This document shows, one piece after another, positions 26,276-34,378 of a stretch of DNA of 64,000 bases. Below the pieces are notes generated by a model. That model did no database searches, was not told where the DNA came from, and was given only the letters and a program-made list of their open reading frames with translations. The translations under genes were made by a program, and so were the position numbers. The stretch comes from Fibrobacter sp. (GTDB lineage Bacteria > Fibrobacterota > Fibrobacteria > Fibrobacterales > Fibrobacteraceae): the NCBI RefSeq assembly GCF_017551775.1, contig NZ_JAFZKX010000006.1, forward strand, positions 1 to 64,000. Reading direction: 5' to 3'. How positions within the stretch are numbered: position 1 is the first letter of the stretch; the number at the start of each line of letters is the position of its first letter.

Positions 26276-27160
26276 TTATTTATCGTTCTTTCTATCCTTT
26301 ATAATCTCGTTCAAGTCCTGCGGGGTAATCTGGTACGGCGTGCGGCAGAAATCGCAGATGACTTCGAGGTTCTTGCCTTCGGATTCGAGTTCCTGCAAGT
26401 CCTTGAGCGGGAGCGTGGCGAGGGTCGCCAGGGTGCGTTCGCGGCTGCAGGGGCAGTAGGCCTTCGGGTCGATTTCCTTCACGATGTCGATTTCGTAGGG
26501 CCCGCGCAGCTGGTCCAGCAGTTCATCGAGGTTGAAGCCTTCGGGCGTGTTCATGTCCTTGAACTTCGGCAGGTTCTGCACGATGACTTCGATGAGGTTT
26601 ATGTCCTTGTCCTCGAGGTCGGGGAAGGCTTCGATGTAGAAACCCGCGGCGTAGTCGAGCTTGCTCGGGTCTTCGCGGTTGAAGGCGGCTTCGATGCCCA
26701 CGGCGGAACGGATCTGTTCGGACTGCAGCAGGTAGGTGGCGAGGTTCTGGCCCATCGAGACGGAGGGCGCTTCGATAATGCTTTCGTGGACGCGCTTGCC
26801 CTGCTCGTTCAGCTTCACGACCTGCACGCTCTGCGGGATGAGCGCGGGTTCGTTACCGCCCACGGCGGCAAGTTCAACCTGCGGAATCATCGCGCGTACG
26901 AGCCCCATCGGGGTCGTGTCGGACGAAACCTTCGTGATTTCGCCGCCGAAGCGCGTGGTGAGCGAGACCGTGCCCGCATACTTGAGCGAGGCGCTCAGGA
27001 AGATGCTTGCGATTGAGTTTTCGGCCAGGAGTTTGAGGGCGAACCCCCGTGCGTTGTGCTGCTTGCCGATTTCGTTCATCGTCGCGGTCAAGTCGACGAC
27101 AATCAGGCGGAAGGGCGTCTTTTGGCCCGTGGCGCGGATAATGCGGTCCTTGAAATTCAT
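26276..27160 (-). CDS. hslO: Redox-regulated chaperone Hsp33
   Basis: A holdase chaperone that is switched on by oxidation. The 294-residue product has the conserved N-terminal domain and the C-terminal zinc centre CPC ... CDFC (CxC at ~244, then CxxC about 28 residues later), the four cysteines that bind zinc when reduced and form disulphides when oxidised. The segment AYCPCSRERTLATLATL is typical. The start ATG is only four bases after a TAAATTTG element, so the mRNA is probably leaderless. Confidence 0.93.
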   Translation of the reverse strand: MNFKDRIIRATGQKTPFRLIVVDLTATMNEIGKQHNARGFALKLLAENSIASIFLSASLKYAGTVSLTTRFGGEITKVSSDTTPMGLVRAMIPQVELAAVGGNEPALIPQSVQVVKLNEQGKRVHESIIEAPSVSMGQNLATYLLQSEQIRSAVGIEAAFNREDPSKLDYAAGFYIEAFPDLEDKDINLIEVIVQNLPKFKDMNTPEGFNLDELLDQLRGPYEIDIVKEIDPKAYCPCSRERTLATLATLPLKDLQELESEGKNLEVICDFCRTPYQITPQDLNEIIKDRKNDK

Positions 27161-27164
27161 GGCC

Positions 27165-27172
27165 CAAATTTA
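27165..27172 (-). promoter_or_regulatory. TAAATTTG promoter element of hslO (predicted leaderless)
   Basis: An exact TAnnTTTG element on the minus strand (read CAAATTTA on the plus strand), four bases before the hslO ATG. No ribosome-binding sequence fits between them. Confidence 0.5.
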
Positions 27173-27270
27173 GTAAAAAAGTGGTCGGGAGGTAATAGTA
27201 GTCCTTTCTTTTCTGGGGAGAAATGCTATGGAAATGGGTGGAAAATGCAAATATTGTTATAATTAAGCTA

Positions 27271-28623
27271 GTGAAAAAACGCCTGCTAATCAAGTTGATC
27301 CAACCCAAGATGTGCCGCCGTCCCATGGACACGGACATTAAGCTGCATATGGCCCCTCCTTTGGGCCTGCTTACGATTGTGAATCTGGTCAGAAAAGAAC
27401 ACGATGTGCAGCTGGAAAACGAAAATATCCAACAAATTCATTACGAAGATACGCCTGATATTGTTGGATTGTCCGTTACAGTTGATACTTTGCCGAGGGC
27501 TATCGAAATCGCTCGACGTTTTCGTGAAAAAGGCTCTATTGTCGTTGCTGGCGGAATCCATGTGACAACAGCCTATGATACGATTCCCAAAGATGTATTT
27601 GACGTGCTTTGCATTGGCGCCGCCGAAGGCACTTGGCCGGACATCGTAAGGGATTTCCAGGACAATGATCTGAAACCCGTCTACTGTTGCCCCAAATTAC
27701 TCGATGGAAGTCAAATAGTTTCTCCGGCCTATGATTTCCTCAAGAAGGGCGAATACCTATATTGCCATGTCGTCCATACGAGCAGGGGGTGCCCTTTCCG
27801 TTGTGATTTTTGCTATAACAGCGCAAAGGCGCATCAATACATAAACCGCGATATTCAAGATGTCTTGGCCGATATCAAGGCGGTACGTTCGAGACACGTC
27901 ATGTTTATCGACGACAATTTTGCGGGAAACCCCAGATGGACTAAACAGCTCCTGAAAGAAATCATGCCTATGCGGTTGAAGTGGAGAGCGGCTGTATCCA
28001 TCAATGCGGCTTTTGACGATGAATTGCTCGACCTGATGAAAGAATCAGGATGTCAAAGCTTGTTTATCGGTTTTGAGAGTATTAATCCCGAATCTGTGAG
28101 TGGAGTTCACAAGGTACAGAACCATACGCAGGAATACGAGAAGGCGATAAAGGCGATACACGAAAGGGGTATCATGATCAACGGGAGTTTCGTATTTGGG
28201 CTTGATGGCGATACGCCCGAGACGTTCAGGTCGACTCTGGATTGGATTGTGAAAAATAAAATCGAGACGGTCACATCCCATATTCTGACGCCTTACCCGG
28301 GAACAGCGCTCTACGACAGGATGAAAGCGGAGGGAAGGATTCTTACGGATGACTTGACCCTCTACAATACGGCCCATGTTGTTTATGAACCAAAGGGGAT
28401 GACTAAGCAGGAATTGTATCAAGGGTACCGTTGGATTTATAAGGAAATATATAGCCTGAAAAACATATGGCGACGTTGTCCGGAATCAAAACGCATAAGG
28501 GCCGCTTACTTTACTTTTAATTTCCTTTATCGAAAATACGGAAAGTTCACCGATATGCTTTGCCGTATAATATCGTATGAAAAAATTGGGGCGATAGCAG
28601 AACGAATAGCGAAGTCCATTTAA
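27271..28623 (+). CDS. B12-binding-domain radical SAM protein of unknown substrate
   Basis: A 450-residue enzyme with an N-terminal cobalamin-binding-like fold (~1-140: PPLGLLTIVNLVRK, then DIVGLSVTVDTLPRAIEIA and VVAGGIHVTT) and a radical SAM core. The cluster motif is CPFRCDFC (CxxxCxxC) at ~175, followed by DDNFAGNP and the GFESI and SFVFGLDGDTPETF strands usual in this group (relatives of HpnP, BchE and other lipid- or tetrapyrrole-modifying enzymes). A C-terminal part rich in Tyr, Arg and Lys follows. Substrate unknown. The gene is visibly more AT-rich than its neighbours, and the GTG at 27271 is chosen as the start because an ORF-extending ATG lies within hslO's promoter area. It may have been acquired by transfer. 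Confidence 0.8.
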   Translation: MKKRLLIKLIQPKMCRRPMDTDIKLHMAPPLGLLTIVNLVRKEHDVQLENENIQQIHYEDTPDIVGLSVTVDTLPRAIEIARRFREKGSIVVAGGIHVTTAYDTIPKDVFDVLCIGAAEGTWPDIVRDFQDNDLKPVYCCPKLLDGSQIVSPAYDFLKKGEYLYCHVVHTSRGCPFRCDFCYNSAKAHQYINRDIQDVLADIKAVRSRHVMFIDDNFAGNPRWTKQLLKEIMPMRLKWRAAVSINAAFDDELLDLMKESGCQSLFIGFESINPESVSGVHKVQNHTQEYEKAIKAIHERGIMINGSFVFGLDGDTPETFRSTLDWIVKNKIETVTSHILTPYPGTALYDRMKAEGRILTDDLTLYNTAHVVYEPKGMTKQELYQGYRWIYKEIYSLKNIWRRCPESKRIRAAYFTFNFLYRKYGKFTDMLCRIISYEKIGAIAERIAKSI

Positions 28624-28670
28624 AAGGATGCGTTTTTAATTTATTATATTCGTTAAAAACGAGGTACAAT

Positions 28671-29216
28671 ATGCAGATACTATTCCTTATGGCTGACGGT
28701 TTCGAGGAAACCGAATTCGTCACTCCGTTCGACTACCTGCAGCGGGCCGGGTTCGAGGTCGCTCTGGCGAGCGTTTCGGGCAATTCTATCGTGACGGGTG
28801 CTCACGGGCTCAAAGTTGTAGCCGATTTCGCGTTGAAGGGCGCCGATACCGAAAAGTTCGATGCAGTTCTTCTGCCGGGCGGCGGTCCGGGCGTGCAGCG
28901 CCTCAAAGCGAGTTCCGACGTGGAGCACGTCGTTTGCGACTTCAATGACAAGGACAAGTGGATTTTTGCCATCTGTGCGGCTCCGCTCGTGCTGAGCAAG
29001 GCTGGCCTCCTCGTAGACAGGACGGCGACATGTTTCCCGGGCTGCGAGACGGAACTCGTGTGCGAGAAGTTCGTGGAAGACCGCGTGGTGGTGGATGGCA
29101 ATATTGTCACGAGCCGCGGGGCCGGAACTGCCGAGGAATTCACTTTCGAATGCATCGCCCTGCTGGGCGGGCGCTATTTGTCCGAGAAAATTCGCAAACA
29201 GGTGGTGGCGCGCTAG
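28671..29216 (+). CDS. DJ-1/PfpI-family protein
   Basis: A 181-residue member of the DJ-1 family, whose bacterial members are deglycases, glyoxalases or redox chaperones. The order of motifs fits: MADGFEETEFVTPFDYLQRAGFEV at the start with the conserved Glu, LPGGGPGVQRLK, and the nucleophile elbow AICAAPLVLSKAGLL with its reactive Cys (~residue 104), then the TSRGAGTAEEF segment. The GAYP/ATCF strand follows as in YajL-like proteins. Single gene between the radical SAM gene and a lipoprotein operon. Confidence 0.88.
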   Translation: MQILFLMADGFEETEFVTPFDYLQRAGFEVALASVSGNSIVTGAHGLKVVADFALKGADTEKFDAVLLPGGGPGVQRLKASSDVEHVVCDFNDKDKWIFAICAAPLVLSKAGLLVDRTATCFPGCETELVCEKFVEDRVVVDGNIVTSRGAGTAEEFTFECIALLGGRYLSEKIRKQVVAR

Positions 29217-29260
29217 CTGTTTTTTGTATATTGATGGTATAACATCAAAGAGAGGATTTT

Positions 29261-29680
29261 ATGAAGTTTTCCCACGCTCTGATTCTTGCTGGCTCGCTCG
29301 CTTTTTTGGCCTGTGATGACACGACCTCGGCCGACAACAGCTCTGATTTCGATTGCACCGTTTCCGGTGGCGTGAAGGTTGTTTCTCCCAAGGGTGGCGA
29401 AGAATTCAAGATTGGCGACAAGATTACCGTCGTGTACGGTTCCGATGTGCAGGGTTCTGGCTACCGTTTCGTGTTCAAGACCTCCGAAGACGATATCGGC
29501 AAGGACTTGCTCGATGGTTCCGCCGGTCCCGAAACTCCGGACGGCAAGAAGTGCTATGAGCAGGAAGTCGTCCTCAGCAAGGACATCGTCAAGGCGACGT
29601 CGACCGCTATCATTCGTGTGATTCCGTACGAAAACACGAAGAAGGGCGCTAATTCCGGGACCTTCAAGGTCAAGGAGTAA
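29261..29680 (+). CDS. Small lipoprotein, possible Ser/Thr-rich (Kre9-like) beta domain
   Basis: A 139-residue lipoprotein with lipobox LAC (signal peptide MKFSHALILAGSLAFLAC). The mature domain has the pattern VVSPKGGEEFKIGDKITVVYGSD followed by YRFVFKTS and an IIRVIPYE strand; this resembles the Kre9/Knh1-like cell-wall domain found in some bacterial lipoproteins, but identity is uncertain. Two Cys are present in the mature part. Its stop overlaps the epimerase ATG (TAATG), so it is probably co-translated with it. Confidence 0.65.
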   Translation: MKFSHALILAGSLAFLACDDTTSADNSSDFDCTVSGGVKVVSPKGGEEFKIGDKITVVYGSDVQGSGYRFVFKTSEDDIGKDLLDGSAGPETPDGKKCYEQEVVLSKDIVKATSTAIIRVIPYENTKKGANSGTFKVKE

Positions 29681-30768
29681 TGAACCTCCGATTCGATGAC
29701 AGTAGCATCACCGTAGCCATCGTGGGCTGCGGTGGTTTTATCGGTAGCCACCTGCTAGACGCCGTGCTGGAACGTACCCGCTGGCGCGTTTTTGGCGTTG
29801 ACCTCGATTTCTACAGGCTCCAGCACCGCTTGAACCATGAACGTTGCGAGTTCCTGTGTGCCGACCTCGCGGACCGCGCTGTCGTGGAACGAATCGCAAA
29901 GTTCCCGCTGGTGGTGAACCTCGCCGCCATATGCACGCCGAGCCGCTACATGGGGGAGGCCTGCGAAGTCATCCGCAGCAATTACGACCATCCTGCAGCG
30001 CTTGCGGAGGCTTGCGCGAAGAGCGGTTCTTGGCTCGTGCATTTTTCGACTTCCGAAATTTACGGGAAGACGGCCGCCGATTCGGGCGAACTGCTCGAGG
30101 ACTCGACGCCAGCCGTTTTCGGGCCGGTTACCGCTAGCCGCTGGAGCTACGCGACGGCGAAACTCTTGGCGGAACGCTATATCGCGGGGCTGCCGGGTTT
30201 GCGCTGGACGGTTGTCCGCCCGTTCAACTTTGTCGGGCCGTACATGGACTTTATGCCGGGTGTCGACGGTGAGGGCATCCCGCGTGTGCTCGCGAATTTC
30301 TCGACGGCGCTGTTGCGGGGTGAACCGCTCAAGCTCGTGAACGGCGGGAAGGCGAAGCGCTGCTTTACCAGCGTGCATGATGCGGTGGACTTCTTGTTCG
30401 CACTGTTTGCCGCGGGAACATCGGGTTCCGGTGCGGCGCCGGATGCTGCTTCTGCGAATGCGGGTTGTGCCGGAGTGTTTTCGCAGGCGTTCAATGTCGG
30501 GAATCCGGAGAACGAGGTCTCGATTGCGGAACTTGCTGCGAAGATGCGGACTATTTTCGCGAAGGTGCGCGGTGTGGATGTCTCGACGCTGCCTGAACCG
30601 CAAAGCGTTTCGGGCGAGGAATACTACGGCGTGGGTTACGACGATTCCATGCGTCGCATGCCGAGTGTCGCGAAGGCAGAACGGTTGCTCGGGTTCAAGG
30701 CGCGCATCCCGCTCGATGTCGCGCTGGAAGAATCGCTCGCTTGGTTTGTAAAGCATTATTCCGTCTAG
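29680..30768 (+). CDS. ArnA-dehydrogenase-like NAD-dependent sugar epimerase/decarboxylase
   Basis: An extended short-chain dehydrogenase of 362 residues. The Rossmann motif GCGGFIGSHL lies at ~12-21, the active-site Ser-Thr-Ser-Glu in FSTSEIYGK, and the Tyr-xxx-Lys pair in SYATAK. Other segments (GPVTASRW, RPFNFVGPYMDF, GGKAKRCFT, NVGNPENEVSI, YYGVGYDDSMRRMPS) match the C-terminal UDP-glucuronate decarboxylase domain of ArnA rather well. It has no transformylase domain. A low-complexity loop of Ala, Gly and Ser is inserted near residue 250. Likely product: a modified UDP-sugar for surface glycans; the exact reaction is not proven. Confidence 0.75.
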   Translation: MNLRFDDSSITVAIVGCGGFIGSHLLDAVLERTRWRVFGVDLDFYRLQHRLNHERCEFLCADLADRAVVERIAKFPLVVNLAAICTPSRYMGEACEVIRSNYDHPAALAEACAKSGSWLVHFSTSEIYGKTAADSGELLEDSTPAVFGPVTASRWSYATAKLLAERYIAGLPGLRWTVVRPFNFVGPYMDFMPGVDGEGIPRVLANFSTALLRGEPLKLVNGGKAKRCFTSVHDAVDFLFALFAAGTSGSGAAPDAASANAGCAGVFSQAFNVGNPENEVSIAELAAKMRTIFAKVRGVDVSTLPEPQSVSGEEYYGVGYDDSMRRMPSVAKAERLLGFKARIPLDVALEESLAWFVKHYSV

Positions 30769-30774
30769 TGCGTT

Positions 30775-31578
30775 ATGCCTGACTATTTTATATTCGTTCC
30801 TGCATACAATGTGTCTGCGACTCTCGCGGATGTGCTGGGGCGTATTCCGCCTGCTGTTATGGAACGCGCGGAAGTGCTCGTGATTGATGACGGCTCGAAG
30901 GACGATACACGCGGGACTTTTGAGATGTTTATCGCAGATAAGGAGTGCGCGGTTTCTGGTAAGGCATGCGCGGATCACTTGCAGTACGAGCGTTTCGAGC
31001 GGAACTTGGGGTACGGTGCCGTAGTGAAGCGCGGGATTTCCGAGGGCCTGCGCTCCGGCGCGAAGTTTATCGCCTGCCTGCATGGGGATGGCCAGTATCC
31101 CGCTGAAAAGTTGGATGAATTCTTCGCTCATCTTGAGAGCGCGCGCAATCAGCCTGCAAACGGATCGTGCAACGAGCCCGCGGGCGTCTTGCCGGATGGC
31201 GGAATGCTCGCTTTAGTACAGGGTTCGCGCCGCCTCGTCCCGGGTGCGGCTCGTGCCGGCAACATGCCCCTCCACAAACGACTCGGCGGCGCATTCCTCA
31301 CGGCGCTTGAAAACCTTGCATTCACGCAGAAGCTCACGGACCGCCACAGCGGATTTATCGTCTATAATGCGGAATTCCTGAAGACGCTTGACCTCGCGAA
31401 ACTGAGTCCGAGCTTCGATATCGATTTGGAAATCATCTCCATCGCCGATGCCCGCGGGTACAGGCTGGCGGAACTCCCGATCCCCACGCGCTATGCCGGC
31501 GAGACATCCAACTTGAACGCCGTCACCTACGGCCTACGCGTGTTGCGCCAAACCTGGCGCCGTTTTTGCCTGCGGTAA
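30775..31578 (+). CDS. Glycosyltransferase family 2
   Basis: A 267-residue GT-A enzyme. It starts with FIFVPAYNVSATLADVLG and the nucleotide-binding strand VLVIDDGSKDDT, then LGYGAVVKRGISEGL and the metal-binding ACLHGDGQYP (the DxD-like Gly-Asp-Gly-Gln). It lacks the C-terminal membrane helices of ArnC and dolichol-phosphate mannose synthase-like enzymes with anchors. A loop of about 40 residues around 120-165 is poorly conserved. It begins six bases after the epimerase stop, so the two probably work in one glycan pathway, the acceptor unknown. Confidence 0.85.
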   Translation: MPDYFIFVPAYNVSATLADVLGRIPPAVMERAEVLVIDDGSKDDTRGTFEMFIADKECAVSGKACADHLQYERFERNLGYGAVVKRGISEGLRSGAKFIACLHGDGQYPAEKLDEFFAHLESARNQPANGSCNEPAGVLPDGGMLALVQGSRRLVPGAARAGNMPLHKRLGGAFLTALENLAFTQKLTDRHSGFIVYNAEFLKTLDLAKLSPSFDIDLEIISIADARGYRLAELPIPTRYAGETSNLNAVTYGLRVLRQTWRRFCLR

Positions 31579-31619
31579 AGCCGAATTATTGCCAACGACA
31601 AACGCGAATTTTGCCGCGG

Positions 31620-31744
31620 GGGCGTATAAGCGAGCTTTTTTTCTGAATTTATACGCCCTTTTGTTATTTTGTGAGTAAACGAAAGGTGTTGTTATCTAAG
31701 TCTGGGGCATATAAAATGCGGGTTTTACTCCGGTTTATACGCCC
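31620..31744. repeat. Three copies of TTATACGCCC upstream of the FISUMP gene
   Basis: The ten-base word occurs on the minus strand at 31620-31629 and on the plus strand at 31649-31658 and 31735-31744. The first two face each other and can form a stem with a 19-base loop followed by TTTTG, so they could also end transcription of the GT2 gene. The third copy stands alone 64 bases before the lipoprotein start and does not fit a simple terminator. Confidence 0.5.
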
Positions 31745-31808
31745 CGAGGGTAAAAGACACGATAAAAAAATATATGTTTAAGAGCAAAAGGGCTTCAAGG
31801 AGGAGTAG

Positions 31809-32609
31809 ATGCGTTTCTGGACCAAGTCTTTAGCCATATCGGTAGCGCTGGCTTTATTCATTGCCTGCGGCGATGACGACAGCAATTTTACGACGCGTCC
31901 GTTGGGGGACTCTTCTTCCTCGATCAAGTCCAGTAGCTCGAAGGGGGCTACGGCCAATGACGCCATCTGCAAAACAGAAACAGAAGATAACTGCGAGTAC
32001 GACTCCTTGACGGACAGGCGTGACGACCAGGTCTACAGAACGGTTAAGATTGGAGAGCACTGGTGGATGGCAGAAAACCTGAACTACGAGACTGATAATA
32101 GTTTTTGCTATGACGACGAAGACTTCTATTGCACCGAGTTCGGGCGCCTTTATACTTGGGCGGCTGCGATGGATAGCGCTGGCAGATGGGGTTCAAAAGG
32201 CAGGAACTGCGGCTTGGACCGGGTATGTACGCCAGAAGGGAATGTGCGGGGCGTTTGCCCTGAAGGTTGGCACCTTCCGGTGACTAAGGAATTTTTCGAG
32301 ATAATAAAAATGGCTGGGGGCCAGTCCCTGGCGGGTGAAATGATGAAATTTACGGATGGCTGGAAGGATTATGGGGAAAAGCGCGGAATTGGTTCGGATG
32401 GGTTTGGTTTTTCTGCACTTGCAGCGGGCATAAGAGGATTGTTTAGGCATTACCTTGAGATAGGTAGCGAAACATACTTTTGGACAGCGACTGACAGTGA
32501 CTCTCTCCGCGCTTATGCAATGGGCTTGTTTAATCGCAATACGAATCTGGAGTATTATGTTATACACAAATCAGAAGGCGTATCTGTCCGCTGCGTCAAA
32601 GACGAATAA
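31809..32609 (+). CDS. FISUMP-domain lipoprotein
   Basis: A 266-residue lipoprotein of the Fibrobacter succinogenes major paralogous domain family (Fib_succ_major). Signal peptide with lipobox ending FIACG, then a linker with runs of Ser (SSSSIKSSSSK). The domain shows the family hallmarks: DDQVYRTVKIGEHWWMAENLNYET, GRLYTWAAAMDS, the CPEGWHLPVTKEF segment and a C-terminal SVRCVKD. Function of the family is not known; it is very abundant in Fibrobacter genomes. Its start follows an AAGGAGGAG ribosome site. It stands as a single gene. Confidence 0.88.
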   Translation: MRFWTKSLAISVALALFIACGDDDSNFTTRPLGDSSSSIKSSSSKGATANDAICKTETEDNCEYDSLTDRRDDQVYRTVKIGEHWWMAENLNYETDNSFCYDDEDFYCTEFGRLYTWAAAMDSAGRWGSKGRNCGLDRVCTPEGNVRGVCPEGWHLPVTKEFFEIIKMAGGQSLAGEMMKFTDGWKDYGEKRGIGSDGFGFSALAAGIRGLFRHYLEIGSETYFWTATDSDSLRAYAMGLFNRNTNLEYYVIHKSEGVSVRCVKDE

Positions 32610-32645
32610 GGCGAATGTCGCAAAAATGTGCAAGCAAGCTGAGTG

Positions 32646-32678
32646 AAGCGGTCGCCAAGGTTACTTGAGCGACCGTTT
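32646..32678. terminator. Hairpin between the FISUMP gene and slyD
   Basis: CGGTCGC and GCGACCG (plus outer AAG/TTT pairs) form a stem with a 13-base loop between two convergent genes. The T-runs are weak, so this is a candidate only. Confidence 0.45.
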
Positions 32679-32689
32679 GCTTGGACTGA

Positions 32690-33292
32690 TTAGCCGTTGC
32701 CGTGGTGCTTGTCGTGGTTGGGGCAACCGCAGCCGCCCTTTCCGTCGCAGTTTTCCTTGTGGTGGCCTTCGCCGCCGCATTCGCATTCGTGGCCTTCTTC
32801 GCCACACTTGCATTCGCCTTCGCCACCGCAGCAGCAGTGGCCCTGCGGGTTCAGTTCCTCTTCGGTAGCTTCGCGCACGCTCACGACTTCGATCGCGAAG
32901 TTCAGGTTCTTGCCCGCGAGTTCGTGGTTCGCGTCGATGATGGCCTTGTCGCCCGAGACGGACTTCACGCGGATGGGCATCGGGCCCATGGGGGTCTGCG
33001 CATAGAACATCATGCCGGCTTCGACCTTCTCGACACCCTGGAACGCATCCATCGGGACTTCCTGCGTCATGCGCTCGTCGTATTCGCCGTAGCCTTCGCT
33101 CGGGATGACCTTCACGTCGAACTTGTCGCCGACTTCGTGGCCTACCATGGCCTTTTCGAGCCCGACCACGATCATGTGGGCGCCCTGGATGTACTGGAGC
33201 GGTTCGCGGCCTTCGGAGGAATCGATAACGGCTCCTTCGTCGGAGGTGAGGGTGTAGTGCATCTGGACTACGGTCTTGTCGGCAATCTTCAT
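32690..33292 (-). CDS. slyD: SlyD-type FKBP peptidyl-prolyl isomerase with metal-binding tail
   Basis: A cis-trans prolyl isomerase and metallochaperone of 200 residues. Residues ~1-145 are the FKBP domain with the inserted chaperone flap: the start MKIADKTVVQMHYTLTS, the DSSEGREPLQYIQGAHMIVVGLEKAMVGHEVGDKF block (read in parts), and FNFAI-type NLNFAIEVVSVREAT. The last ~50 residues hold about 12 Cys and 8 His in CCCGGEGECKCGEEGHECEC-like runs; in E. coli SlyD such a tail binds nickel for hydrogenase maturation. Which metal is bound here is not known. Confidence 0.9.
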   Translation of the reverse strand: MKIADKTVVQMHYTLTSDEGAVIDSSEGREPLQYIQGAHMIVVGLEKAMVGHEVGDKFDVKVIPSEGYGEYDERMTQEVPMDAFQGVEKVEAGMMFYAQTPMGPMPIRVKSVSGDKAIIDANHELAGKNLNFAIEVVSVREATEEELNPQGHCCCGGEGECKCGEEGHECECGGEGHHKENCDGKGGCGCPNHDKHHGNG

Positions 33293-33373
33293 TGGGTATC
33301 CTTTTTTTGATTTGTGGCTGCAATATAGAATAATTTGCTATATTAAGTTCGGATTTTTTAAAAAGGATAGATA

Positions 33374-34378
33374 ATGTCTATTAAACTTGTTTCCCGTAGT
33401 TTACTTGCCGTGGCCATGGCCGCGGGTATTGCCTCCGCACAGCTTCTCAATAGCAAGAGCATCGATGTCATCCGTGTCGAAAAGACTGGCTTCTCCGCCG
33501 GCCGTATCGATAGCTTGACCCAGGCGCTTGCCATGCAGCAGTTCCAGGGCAAGAAGGTGAATGACGAGACCATGACCCAGGTCCGCTATGCGGTGATCGA
33601 CAACCTCGTTGGCCAGGAACTCGTGAAGCTCGAATGCAAGAAGCAGGGCATCAAGGTCCCCGCCTCCCGCGTTGACAGCCTTGCCGTACTTTTCAAGAAG
33701 CAGTTCCCGAGCGAGGACGTGTTCCAGAAGCAGCTCAAGCAGAGCGGCCAGACGATGGCTCAGTTCAAGGAAAAGCTTGAAGACCAGCTCAAGAGCGAAG
33801 AGCTCCTGAAGAAGAAGGTTCCCTTCCCGAAGGATCCGACCGAAAAGCAGAAGGAAGCCTTCTGGGAACTCAACAAGGACAAGGCGGTCATCAACGATTC
33901 CATCAGCGGTGCCCGTATTTGGGTTTCTACCAAGGGCAAAAAGGCTCAGGAAATCAACGATACTAAGGATATGCTCAAGGGCCTCGCCGCCCAGGTGCGT
34001 ACCAAGAAGGCTACTTTCGCACAGCTCGCCGCCATCTACAGCGACGATAAGGATGCGAAGAAGACCGGCGGCATGATGCCGAAGTTCGTCGCCAAGTCCA
34101 AGGGCGATGCCTTCGTGAAGGCCGTGAACAAGATCAAGGTGGGCGAGATTACCGACGTCATCACCGACAAGGACGGCGTGTACATCTTCATGCTTGCTGA
34201 ACGCAACGACGGCAAGTACGATAGCTACAAGGTCCAGATTGAATACTACCTGCGACTCCAGGCCGAACAGGAACGCCAGATGAAGCTCAAGGCTTACCTC
34301 GACGAACTTGCCAAGGTCTACAAGGTCCAGTACCTCGACAAGAAGTACACCCCGCCGCAGGCTATCGGGGGCAAGTAA
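33374..34378 (+). CDS. Periplasmic PpiC-type (parvulin) peptidyl-prolyl isomerase
   Basis: A 334-residue exported protein. Residues 1-23 are a signal peptide ending ASAQ. Residues ~30-170 form a SurA-like helical domain (the NLVGQELVKLECKKQGI segment is typical). The parvulin domain covers ~175-280: KATFAQLAAIYSDDKDAKKTGGMMPKF, then the GEITDVI and GVYIFML strands, all standard PpiC signatures. A basic C-terminal helix follows. It probably helps fold outer-membrane proteins. Its stop overlaps the prfB start (TAATG). Confidence 0.87.
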   Translation: MSIKLVSRSLLAVAMAAGIASAQLLNSKSIDVIRVEKTGFSAGRIDSLTQALAMQQFQGKKVNDETMTQVRYAVIDNLVGQELVKLECKKQGIKVPASRVDSLAVLFKKQFPSEDVFQKQLKQSGQTMAQFKEKLEDQLKSEELLKKKVPFPKDPTEKQKEAFWELNKDKAVINDSISGARIWVSTKGKKAQEINDTKDMLKGLAAQVRTKKATFAQLAAIYSDDKDAKKTGGMMPKFVAKSKGDAFVKAVNKIKVGEITDVITDKDGVYIFMLAERNDGKYDSYKVQIEYYLRLQAEQERQMKLKAYLDELAKVYKVQYLDKKYTPPQAIGGK

